Shown here in pieces: positions 1 through 6,770 of a stretch of DNA of 11,183 bases. A program made the translations under genes and the position numbers. The notes under the pieces are model-generated. The model was not told the DNA's origin. It worked only from the letters and a program-made list of their open reading frames with translations, and ran no database searches. The DNA is from Trichomonas tenax (Eukaryota; Parabasalia; Trichomonadida; Trichomonadidae), in contig JALKBU010001429.1 of NCBI GenBank assembly GCA_023091735.1, forward strand, positions 1 to 11,183, read 5' to 3'. How positions within the stretch are numbered: the stretch's first letter is position 1; the number at the start of each line of letters is the position of its first letter.

Positions 1-12
1 AAAGATATTTAT

Positions 13-118
13 GACACTTTTTATAAAGGTGACAATTTGCCCGCGCAAAAAGTGACAGTTTATTCATGAAAAGTGACTTTAAGGTTCCCCTGTCACTTTT
101 TGGTGTTCACTTTTGTCA
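13..118. repeat. Cluster of AAAAGTGAC-type motifs in both orientations
   Basis: Five copies of a (A)AAAGTG(T)(A)C-like word lie in about 105 bases: near 13-21 (minus), 46-56 (plus), 69-77 (plus), 92-101 (minus) and 107-114 (minus). The copy at 45-56 is the exact 12-mer GCAAAAAGTGAC that recurs at 7796 and 8528. The alternating orientation suggests a protein-binding cluster, a promoter region or the edge of a repeat. I know of no named trichomonad element with this word, so the function is open. Confidence 0.5.
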
Positions 119-352
119 TAGACTCAGAATACTACAAAAAATTCGAAATTTTAATCAATATTTGCATATTAATCCAGGATTTGTATCTAAAACAAATAAA
201 AATTATATTTTGCGACGATAGATCCTTATTTGAAGCGGACCCTGAAATTGTTGAAAATTTAATATTCTGGTTTTAATCATATTTTCAATATTTTGTTATA
301 TCAAATACATCTGATGCAGTTAAGTTATATGTTGATAGTATTGATTTGTCAT
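66..352 (+). pseudogene. Decayed ORF at left edge, unknown protein
   Basis: Two overlapping frames stay open for unusually long in this AT-rich DNA. One starts at an ATG at 66, nine nt after the motif at 45-56, and runs 51 codons to TAG at 219-221. The other starts at a GTG at 73, has no ATG, and runs 67 codons to TAA at 274-276. That second frame then stays open for a further 25 codons or so to a TGA near 350. The protein-like character (D, E and K well mixed, words such as EADPEIVENL) suggests a frameshifted and interrupted gene rather than chance. No domain is recognised. It could also be non-coding spacer, since neither frame alone is convincing. Confidence 0.3.
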
Positions 353-380
353 GAAAATGTTTAATTTCAAGAAAATTGAG

Positions 381-440
381 ATGATAATTTTTGTCAATTT
401 TTCATTTTTTCAGTGGATTTTTTTGATTGTTTCAAAGTGA
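381..440 (+). other. Short hydrophobic ORF, possible signal-peptide remnant
   Basis: An ATG at 381 opens a 19-residue, strongly hydrophobic reading frame (rich in I, F, V, L) ending at TGA 438-440. It overlaps the start of the BspA-like pseudogene in another frame. It could be a detached leader of that gene, lost by a frameshift. Many trichomonad BspA-like proteins have no clear leader, however, and hydrophobic words are common in T-rich DNA, so chance is a real alternative. Confidence 0.2.
402..410 (+). promoter_or_regulatory. Initiator-like TCATTTTTT
   Basis: This matches the trichomonad initiator TCA(+1)Y(T/A), with A+1 at 404. It lies 22 bases before the TTG at 427 where the BspA-like reading frame opens, close enough for the short 5' leaders typical of these organisms. 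It suggests that the pseudogene once had its start codon near 427. The word is short and T-rich, so chance matches are expected. Confidence 0.3.
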
Positions 441-1247
441 AACAAGTTCCATTTATTTTGCTAAATTTATTTTTCTGCATCAAGGAGCAATCGGATCCAA
501 TGGCATTTTCACAATCGATGACTATATTAACCAAAAAGGATACCAGAATCGGGAAGATTTAGTTGATGTGACATTGGATGGGAGCAGTTATTATGTTAGC
601 ACGGGATGCTTTCAAAATTGTCCAAATCTACGTATTGTGAAAGCAACGAATTATATCACTCAAATATTCAATTCTGCCTTTTATAATTGCCTGAGATTAG
701 TTAGCGTTTCTTTTCCATCTGTAACCTTCATTTTCATAAATATTCCAGGTGCATTTCAAGACTGCCAATCACTAGAAAAAGCTGATTTTCCATCACTTTC
801 AATCATTGGCTCTAATGCCTTTAGGTTTTGATTAATCTCAAAACATTGACTTTCGGCCAAAAAACTTCTGTCGGTGATTATGCTTTTGCAAATTGCAGTT
901 CTCTGAATTCGTTTAATTTTAGCAGCCGTACTTCTATTAATACATATGCATTCTATAATACAAACCTAAATGGCGTAGTTGAATTAAACTTGTTAGTGAC
1001 AATAAAAAGTGAAGCATTTACTGGCACATCAATAACAGAAGTCCATATAATGACTCCAAAATCATTCATAAGCACCTATGCTTTTCCAAACATTCCAATA
1101 TTAACAATCGTTGAGTTGGTAAGTTGCACAGTAGAATACTATGCTTTTGCTGGCTGCCGCAATGTTAAAGAAATAAGAATGGACTCTCCATATGTCGTAT
1201 TGCAAAGTGGAAACTTTGATAAAATACAAAAGCAGAATTCAAAATAA
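427..1247 (+). pseudogene. BspA-like leucine-rich-repeat protein, broken
   Basis: The gene encodes repeats of the BspA / Treponema LRR type (pattern A-F-x-x-C-x-x-L followed by a short beta strand), a family of surface proteins greatly expanded in trichomonads and implicated in adhesion. It has two breaks. First, the frame opens at TTG 427 directly after an in-frame TGA (424-426), and there is no in-frame ATG before the repeats. Second, the first frame ends at TGA 829-831 in the middle of a repeat, and the repeats resume in another frame from 828 to TAA 1245-1247. The spacing across the break fits loss of a single base just after the TG of what would be the conserved repeat cysteine codon. 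The 3' part has no proline-rich stalk or membrane segment, unlike the BspA-like neighbour at 1357-2697. The genes converge tail to tail. Family assignment is firm; non-functionality is likely. Confidence 0.8.
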
Positions 1248-1301
1248 AAGAAACTGATGCATTTTTTTTCTGTATTTGGACAGTTATACAGCTTTTTGCA
1301 T

Positions 1302-1325
1302 TAAATAAATAAATAAATAAAAAAT
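1302..1325. repeat. (TAAA)n microsatellite between convergent genes
   Basis: About five TAAA units followed by an A run lie 55 bases after the stop of the plus-strand BspA pseudogene. UAAA is part of the trichomonad polyadenylation signal, so the tract could serve as 3' processing sequence for the plus-strand transcript. It may equally be a simple repeat with no role. Confidence 0.5.
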
Positions 1326-1356
1326 ATTGTTATTCAAACTATATTGTATTTTAACA

Positions 1357-2697
1357 TTATGCAGTATACACATCTTTGTAATCTGGATCTGTTTCTTTCG
1401 ATTTTGTATCCCTATTTTTGATGCTGATTAAAACAACAGCTGCGCAGATAAGGGCGACGCCAATAACTGCGAATACTGAGCCGACGGCGATTGCAATTGT
1501 CTTCTTCTTTGTCTTGTTATTTTGCTGATCATCAGGAGCAATTGTAGGAGCATCAGGTATCGGCGTTGTAACCTCAGGTGATGGAGATTTAACACCAGGA
1601 GTAACTGGTTCTGGACTTGGTGATGGCAACGTGCATTCAGAGACTTTTGTAACTTGATTTCCATAAAAGTCTGCTGTTGTCATGCTGTAAACATCTAAAG
1701 TAGAATCAAAGACTTGTGACAATGAAGATCCGCTTGGAATTGTCGGATAGATATCTGTGCACAAAAGGATTCTTGCTGAAGGTGATATTTTTGTAAAGGC
1801 ACCTTCAGAGAGTGACACAGAAGATTTAAACGTGATTGTTTTCAAATTTGTGCACTTAGTAAATGCTTCTGTATGAATGTATTGAACACTTGGAGCGAAT
1901 GCAACAGCGAGCAATGAGTTGCATGCAGAAAATGCTGTGCCAAGGACATCAACGAGGTTATTTCCGAATGTGACATATTTTAATTTATTTGAATCTCTGA
2001 AAGCGTTTGGATAAATCTGTTTGAGACTTGATGGACACGTGAAATCGATAAGGCTATCACAGTCTGCAAAGGCATAGTCGCGAATTTGCGTTATAGTGTC
2101 AGGAAGATCGATTCGGGATAATTTCGAGCAATACATGAAACATCTCATTGGAATGAATGCATTGACCCTAGGAACAACAAAGTTATCTAATGTAGTGCAT
2201 GATTCGAAGCAACTGTTGTTAAGATAACAATTTGCTGGTAAACTGATTTTATTGAGAGAATCACATCCCTCGAATGCTCTAAACTGAAGGTAAAAGCTAA
2301 CATCTGAAGGAATTGCGTCAAAATTAACTGTTGAGAGAGAAACGCAATCTCGAAAAGCATCAAAGCATATTTCAGTTAATGTTGACGGCAGATTTATCGT
2401 AGAAAGCTTTTCGCAGTCTCTGAAGCAATTATCAGGGATAGAATCAATAGATTCGAGTATTTTTACATCTGAAAGTGCGCGAAATTCCCTAAAACACGCA
2501 GAAGGGATCGTGATTCTGCCTGAAATAGAGAGACTTTTCATCAATTTTGAAGAATCAAGACGTGATAAAACATCAATGCTAATTGTTGGACTATAGCGAA
2601 GAGAAGTAATCGTAATTACATTGTTTTCGAACACGTAACGAATGTTGCCTTCTTCGATCGTCTCGGAAATTGATTTGGCTAAAAAAAGTGAAAACAT
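1357..2697 (-). CDS. BspA-like LRR surface protein with C-terminal membrane anchor
   Basis: This 446-residue protein begins MFSLFLA. From about residue 45 to 330 it carries roughly ten repeats of the BspA type (A/C-F-x-x-C-x-x-L, for example DCFRDCEKL, YAFADCDSL, EAFTKCTNL). Residues 355-390 form a proline/serine/threonine stalk (SPSPEP, SPSPEV), followed by a basic NKTKKK. One membrane helix spans about 400-426, and a 20-residue cytoplasmic tail ends in DPDYKDVYTA. The layout is extracellular repeats, stalk, single-pass anchor and short tyrosine-containing tail, as in the membrane-anchored trichomonad BspA proteins proposed to act in host or bacterial adhesion. The N-terminal hydrophobic run is only about seven residues, so signal-peptide status is unclear. 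Upstream in frame there is a stop before any ATG, so this start is the only one. A TCATTTTTA initiator-like site lies about 25 nt upstream. Confidence 0.9.
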   Translation of the reverse strand: MFSLFLAKSISETIEEGNIRYVFENNVITITSLRYSPTISIDVLSRLDSSKLMKSLSISGRITIPSACFREFRALSDVKILESIDSIPDNCFRDCEKLSTINLPSTLTEICFDAFRDCVSLSTVNFDAIPSDVSFYLQFRAFEGCDSLNKISLPANCYLNNSCFESCTTLDNFVVPRVNAFIPMRCFMYCSKLSRIDLPDTITQIRDYAFADCDSLIDFTCPSSLKQIYPNAFRDSNKLKYVTFGNNLVDVLGTAFSACNSLLAVAFAPSVQYIHTEAFTKCTNLKTITFKSSVSLSEGAFTKISPSARILLCTDIYPTIPSGSSLSQVFDSTLDVYSMTTADFYGNQVTKVSECTLPSPSPEPVTPGVKSPSPEVTTPIPDAPTIAPDDQQNNKTKKKTIAIAVGSVFAVIGVALICAAVVLISIKNRDTKSKETDPDYKDVYTA

Positions 2698-2713
2698 TGA
2701 TAATTTTGATTTT

Positions 2714-2724
2714 TATAAAAATGA
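2714..2724 (-). promoter_or_regulatory. Initiator-like TCATTTTTA upstream of BspA-like gene
   Basis: On the minus strand the word TCATTTTTA (A+1 at 2722) lies about 25 nt before the ATG at 2697. It fits the trichomonad initiator consensus TCA(+1)Y(T/A) at a plausible leader length. A second TCA touches the ATG itself (2698-2700) but breaks the consensus. This is a weak call because of the T-rich background. Confidence 0.35.
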
Positions 2725-2796
2725 TTTTTAAGTGAAATTTAGCATCATCATCAGATCTATTTCTCGAATATTTTAAAATTTCCATTTTTGCATTTT

Positions 2797-2860
2797 GACA
2801 CGTAAATTATTGTAAAATCAATTTCATTTCTGACATATAAATAATTGTAAAGTCATTTTT
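2797..2860. repeat. Imperfect tandem duplication, period 34 bp
   Basis: A stretch of 29 bases starting TGACACGTAAAT at 2797 is repeated at 2831 as TGACATATAAAT, with about five mismatches. It lies in the spacer between the two minus-strand genes, which otherwise holds only AT-rich DNA. It could be an old local duplication or a pair of binding sites. Confidence 0.5.
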
Positions 2861-2979
2861 CCATCAGAAAGATTAATTTGCAAAATATTACATATAACCA
2901 GCGAAAACATTTTAAGATTTTTCATTCCTAAACACACAATCTGTTGTGAATTGTTCAAACATACAAATTTATTCTAAAT

Positions 2980-5298
2980 CTATATAGTAAAGATCTCTGT
3001 CTTTTGTGTGAGAATTTCCTGTTGAAACTCTTCAATGCCTTTCTTGTCTGACGCGAAAACGAAGTTGTGAGTAATGCTGGATGGTTCAATTGTTTCTGGG
3101 ATATCATCGCCATATATTCTGGTGAGAACTTGATCGATTTCGTTGAGCGTATAAACACCTCTGAAATCATGAGAGTTTTCATCAATTAATATGCATAAGT
3201 GATTGTGATTGAAATGAGAAAGTCTCAGCTTGATTGCATGAAGCTCGGAACTGTTTTCGACTTTAGTTCTGATGAATGAGATTATTTTAGAGAAGTTATT
3301 GATCGTCTTCTCAACAGGCTTTTGCTCTTTATTCTTTGGGATTTTTTGACGCTCGATTGGGAAGAAAGTCAATTTCATTCCTCTGTTGTCACTCTTGATT
3401 TGCGCTTCAACCTGTAGGAAATCTGATAATGATTCGTCTGAATCGCGAATCTTTCTTGGACTATCATGCTTCAGACTATCAATTATCTTCTCTGAATCCA
3501 TCGAATCATCGCTTTGTAATAAATCTCCCTCTTCTTCTTTTCCTAGTTCTTTGTTAACTTTGAGAAGAATATCATCTTCTATTAACTCCAAATCCATCTC
3601 TTCCTCATTAATATTCAATAAATCTTCATCATCTTCTTCCAATAATATATCTTTGTCTGAAATAATATCTTCCTCCTCTAAGAGATCAATTTCTTTGGAG
3701 AGATCTTCAATCTTAGAAATGTATTCAGGAGATATTCTTTGGGCGATAGCAAAATCTTCTTTCTTGATGGATTTCTTCATTGACGAAGGAGGATTGAAAA
3801 CTTTTTGCGGTGTTTCAATGATTACATCATCAGAATCATCAGATTTAAGCTGAATATCAATATTCGATGTATTAGCAACCTTGAGAGTTGCTTTATAAGC
3901 AGCTTCTTGTGATGAAACATCACTTAATTTAAGAGTGTTCTTTTTCGGCGAAATCTTTTGTGTTTGTGATTCTTGTGGTGGAATTTGGACTTTTTGTTTA
4001 ACCAATTCTTCTTTCTTTTGCTTTGGTTCGTATTTCTTTTGAGGAGATTCAAGCTCGCTGTATCTCATTGGCGAAGTTTTATATTTAGGATCGCTAATTT
4101 TGTGAATTGGAGAATCAAGATTTTCTTGTTTCTTTGAAGTTATCTTTGGTTCAATGATTGTTTCAATCTTATACTCAGTTTGCTGTTCTGCTCCTTCTTT
4201 AGGACGAATTGGATAATTTTGATTAATCTTTTTGTGATCTTTCTTTGATTTAATGATTGATTCAAGTTTGGTGCCATTTTGTTGCTCATTATCTTCTTTT
4301 TTAACAGTGGAATTGGTGGGTTTTGTTCTTTTGCGTGATTTCTTTGATTTAATTTGTGAATCAATTATAATTTCAGTTTGCAACTTCTTTTCTTCAAGTT
4401 TGCGTGTTAACTTTGCTTTGCTTTCGGTTTTAGAATCATTCTTAGATTCTGTTTGCGTTGTAATACTATTTTGTTCAATTTTTGTAGTTTCATGTGTATT
4501 TTCACTTTTTACTTGTTCAGTTTCAGTTGTGGTGTTTTTCATTTTCGTTGGAAGTGTGCTTGTTTGAGTATCTGTTTTATTTGATATCTTTTGATTTGCA
4601 TTTTTATGAACATGCTTTTTGTGATGCTTCTGTTTCTCTTCTAACCGAATTTGAAGCTGATTGTCAATGCTTTTGTCCGCCTTACGCAAACTTTCTTGAA
4701 GAAAAGATTGAGCACTTAAAGTTTCATCGATAATCTCGTCAATATTCTCAATATATCGATACTTTTGTTGTGGCTTTTCTTTCATTTTGATAATGATTCT
4801 TGTATTTTGTGAGTTTTTTGATGGACTTGCTTGGAATGTATTTTCAGTCATCATTTTAGACTCTGCATATTTCTGAATTGCATTGTATTCTGGTTTTCGC
4901 TTGTGATATGATTGAGGACTCGAATTTATCGAATCAAAACTGTTATTTCTTATTCCTGAACGATTATTATCATCATTGAGTTCAGATCTCTTTTGATGAG
5001 ATCTCGGAATAGACGTTGTATTATCGTTATTAAGACTTGGAGGAATATCAGATATTGTCGATATTTGATATTTCATTTTTGGCTTAAATTTCTGTTTTTC
5101 TGGTGTTTTCTCTTCTTTTTGATCGATTCGTGAAAATGTCAAACGTATATATCGTTCTTTTGTCGATAATGAATTCGAATTCGAAAACTGATTTGTTTGT
5201 TGTGAAGAAACACTGTTGTCATCGATGTAACTGCATATGGAGCGTGCAATATACGGAGTGTCGTGAATCTCTGTTTCTTCGTCTTTGATAAAACTCAT
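2980..5298 (-). CDS. CKK-domain (CAMSAP-like) protein
   Basis: This 772-residue protein has its last 105 residues or so (about 668-772) resembling the CKK domain of CAMSAP/Patronin/Nezha, which binds microtubules near their minus ends. Visible landmarks are a strand NHLCILID, then DFRGVYTL (CAMSAP1 has a closely similar Q-F-R-x-V-Y-T-L), a glycine followed by P-x-x-I, an aromatic-rich strand ending in SDKK, and a final T-x-x-F-T-I strand. The rest lacks the N-terminal calponin-homology domain of animal CAMSAPs. Residues 1-300 are rich in S, K, N and Q and look disordered, 305-403 hold three 33-residue repeats, and about 540-620 is very acidic and may be partly helical. The ATG at 5298 is followed by an uninterrupted frame. 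No close initiator-like TCA site is visible. A minus-strand AATAAA lies about 10 nt after the stop. The likely role is microtubule binding in the cytoskeleton, inferred from the domain only. Confidence 0.8.
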   Translation of the reverse strand: MSFIKDEETEIHDTPYIARSICSYIDDNSVSSQQTNQFSNSNSLSTKERYIRLTFSRIDQKEEKTPEKQKFKPKMKYQISTISDIPPSLNNDNTTSIPRSHQKRSELNDDNNRSGIRNNSFDSINSSPQSYHKRKPEYNAIQKYAESKMMTENTFQASPSKNSQNTRIIIKMKEKPQQKYRYIENIDEIIDETLSAQSFLQESLRKADKSIDNQLQIRLEEKQKHHKKHVHKNANQKISNKTDTQTSTLPTKMKNTTTETEQVKSENTHETTKIEQNSITTQTESKNDSKTESKAKLTRKLEEKKLQTEIIIDSQIKSKKSRKRTKPTNSTVKKEDNEQQNGTKLESIIKSKKDHKKINQNYPIRPKEGAEQQTEYKIETIIEPKITSKKQENLDSPIHKISDPKYKTSPMRYSELESPQKKYEPKQKKEELVKQKVQIPPQESQTQKISPKKNTLKLSDVSSQEAAYKATLKVANTSNIDIQLKSDDSDDVIIETPQKVFNPPSSMKKSIKKEDFAIAQRISPEYISKIEDLSKEIDLLEEEDIISDKDILLEEDDEDLLNINEEEMDLELIEDDILLKVNKELGKEEEGDLLQSDDSMDSEKIIDSLKHDSPRKIRDSDESLSDFLQVEAQIKSDNRGMKLTFFPIERQKIPKNKEQKPVEKTINNFSKIISFIRTKVENSSELHAIKLRLSHFNHNHLCILIDENSHDFRGVYTLNEIDQVLTRIYGDDIPETIEPSSITHNFVFASDKKGIEEFQQEILTQKTEIFTI
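4090..4386 (-). repeat. Three 99-bp (33-residue) repeats inside the CKK gene
   Basis: Within the 772-aa protein, units begin at residues 305 (KLQTEIII), 338 (EQQNGTKLES) and 371 (EQQTEYKIET), exactly 33 residues apart. Each has a Q-rich start, an I-rich core and a K-K cluster (QIKSKK, IIKSKK, ITSKK). A degenerate earlier copy may start near residue 279 (TTQTE). Basic repeats beside a CKK domain could add electrostatic binding to tubulin tails, but that is inference. Confidence 0.7.
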
Positions 5299-5612
5299 TT
5301 TTTATAATTTTTTTATTTTAATTTTCAGTTTTTAATTTATAGTTTACATGACAAAAATATTTTAGATATGTCATAACTCATTAAAATAATATATTCAAAT
5401 GAGATTTTGATGTATCAAATCGATATGATTTTTAACTAAAATTGGAAATCATATATTTACGAAAGAATTTCATTATTGCAAATCATCAGATGCGAAGAAC
5501 TGCAGATACATTGGTTTCAAAAAGCTAAAGTCATCTACCTTTCTAGAAAAAGCAACAAGTTTACATATCAAACACGTCATGTAAACAACAAAAATTTGAC
5601 AAGTAAAATTAT
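5299..5612. other. AT-rich spacer, nothing identified
   Basis: This 314-base stretch lies between the CKK gene start and the next decayed gene. It should contain the CKK gene promoter. I see no TCA(+1)YW site within about 90 nt of the ATG, only a TCATT near 5398 on the minus strand. No ORF, RNA gene or clear repeat is visible. Confidence 0.5.
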
Positions 5613-5983
5613 TTATTCCAATTTATAAGTAAGTTTAATTTCCTTCACTTTTTCCTTCCACATTTCTACTACCTCATCTGGAGCATGTGTGAAATAAATT
5701 ATGTAATTTCCTTCATGATTTGTATCTCAACATCCGTTGGTAAATGAAGATCGATAATAGTCTTCATTATAACATAGCTGATTTTATAAGCGATGTTAAT
5801 AGTTTCTTTTAGTTTTTCTAATCCTAGCATAATTGAACTATGACTATAGGCTAATGATCTTAACTTTTGTTCAATTTGAAAGCTAGCAGAGATAGGTGAT
5901 TCATTGACGAAGATGTGTGCTGAGTATGGAATTAATTGATTGCTGAAGATTTCTGCTAAGAATGGAAGAAATAGATTGAGTGA
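5613..5983 (-). pseudogene. Decayed ORF of unknown function (two frames)
   Basis: On the minus strand a 94-codon stretch is open from 5983 to TAA 5699-5701, long for DNA this AT-rich. It is followed without a gap by a 29-codon stretch in another frame, from 5702 to TAA 5613-5615. The first reads like a real protein (LFLPFLAEIF near its start, then HIFVNESPISAS, and LPTDVEIQIM near its end). The second is lysine/glutamate rich (APDEVVEMWKEKVKE). The sharp hand-over at about 5701 points to a one-base indel. There is no ATG at the head of the first stretch, and an in-frame TAA precedes it, with a plausible continuation (INDFYNQQII) upstream. No family is recognised. It may belong to the same lost element as the fragment at 6062-6441, which has the same orientation. 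Confidence 0.5.
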
Positions 5984-6061
5984 TTAAATTATCTGTTGAT
6001 TGTAGAAGTCATTGATTTATTAATGCTTGATCTCTCCTGGCTTTTAAAAGCTGTTCGTTTA

Positions 6062-6441
6062 CTACATTAAGTCTGGCCAATCCGTCACTTTACAAATGTC
6101 AGTTTTTCTAGAAAGGTGGAGGCCTCCAGTCGTTATTGTAATAGCCTTTGTCGATGAATCCTGAGTAACTCCTGTAATCATTGTGAATTCCTGAGACCAT
6201 GGAACAAAGTAATTAGTAAGTTTTGGATATTCTACGACTTTTGCGACATTGTTAGGTGTGATTAAGCAATCCTCAACTGATAAAGGACATACTTGTAAAG
6301 CTTCACTTGTAAATTTAACTTTGATTTGAATGTTACCCGCAAAGTTTGGAATAAATCTAATAGCTTCAAACGGTAAGAATTTCCTCACAGGAAGGGCTAC
6401 GCCCAAGCCCGAAGGGCAAGGAAATGAGGTTAAGGAAAATT
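6062..6441 (-). pseudogene. 5'-truncated ORF, possibly a virus-like (jelly-roll type) protein fragment
   Basis: A minus-strand frame is open from 6441 to TAG 6062-6064. There is no ATG; the first usable codon in the protein-like part is a TTG at 6406, inside a GC-rich hairpin element. The real gene has therefore lost its 5' end at that element. The protein-like part (about 110 residues) alternates short hydrophobic and polar stretches, as in a beta sandwich (NIQIKVKFTSEA, YFVPWSQEFTMITG, KAITITTGGL). That would suit a capsid-like protein of a Maverick/Polinton type element, which trichomonads carry in numbers, but I cannot match a named family. An alternative is a surface or enzyme fragment. 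The stop may be genuine, since other frames downstream look like separate remnants. Confidence 0.4.
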
Positions 6442-6442
6442 A
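6391..6442 (-). repeat. Inverted partial copy of the 6443-6770 repeat unit with hairpin
   Basis: The 30 bases at 6391-6420 are the reverse complement of 6584-6613 with two mismatches. The adjoining bases up to about 6442 also read, reversed, like the start of a repeat unit (TTTCCTTAACCTCATTTCC against TTTCCTTACCCTCATTTC). This is therefore a fourth, inverted unit abutting the truncated ORF at 6062-6441. Confidence 0.65.
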
Positions 6443-6770
6443 TTTTTCAAAATTTCGTTACCCTCATTTCTTTTCGCTTTCTTTTCTTAGTTAGTTAGTT
6501 AGTCATAAATTATTTTTAAATCCAAAATAAATTTCTCTCATAACCACTAAAATTAATTTTCAAATTTCTTACTTCATAAATTTCTTGCCCTTCGGGCTGG
6601 GGCGAAGCCCTTCGCTTTCTTTTTTTAGTTAGTTAGTTTGTCATAAATTAATTTATTAAATCCAAATAAATTTCTCTCATTTTCACTAAAATTATTTTTC
6701 AAATTTCCTTACCCTCATTTCTTTTCGCTTTCTTTTCTTAGTTAGTTAGTTTGTCATAAATTATTTTCAA
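6443..6770 (+). repeat. Three tandem repeat units, about 114 and 139 bp
   Basis: Units begin near 6443, 6557 and 6696 with TTTTCAAA(A)TTT. Each carries a CTCATTTC / TTCGCTTTC block, a TTAG run (6487, 6626, 6738) and TCATAAATTA. The first two continue through AAATCCAAA and TTTCTCTCAT, while the third runs into the next repeat family at about 6760. The middle unit is longer because it contains a GC-rich double hairpin. There is no coding potential. Confidence 0.8.
6586..6611 (+). repeat. GC-rich double hairpin insertion
   Basis: Two back-to-back hairpins are visible: GCCC-TTC-GGGC (6587-6597) and GGGC-GAA-GCCC (6600-6610). Comparison with units 1 and 3 shows that this block, about 26 bases, is extra. 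It sits between TTTCT and TTCGC, which are adjacent in the other units. GC content is far above the surroundings. It recalls short palindromic insertion sequences, but no family is recognised. Confidence 0.65.

Noticed and set aside
1428..1664. Minus-strand ORF of 78 codons rich in L, Q and R
   Set aside because: It is an alternative frame inside the BspA-like gene's stalk and membrane segment.
2591..2785. Possible upstream exon or alternative start for the BspA-like gene
   Set aside because: The frame differs from the main gene, and no trichomonad intron signals (GTATGT and ACTAACACACAG) are present.
3386..3853. Serine-rich 155-codon plus-strand ORF
   Set aside because: It is the antisense shadow of the acidic, E/D-rich part of the CKK gene; GAA/GAT codons read backwards as serine.
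4253..4733. Two overlapping hydrophobic plus-strand ORFs (about 104 and 79 codons)
   Set aside because: They are antisense to the lysine-rich part of the CKK gene and have no independent support.
6391..6613. CRISPR-like repeats
   Set aside because: The repeat units are long and few, and there are no regular unique spacers or cas genes; the window looks eukaryotic.
6487..6750. TTAG runs as telomeric repeats
   Set aside because: There are only three to four units each, they are embedded in longer tandem units, and they are far from a contig-end context.
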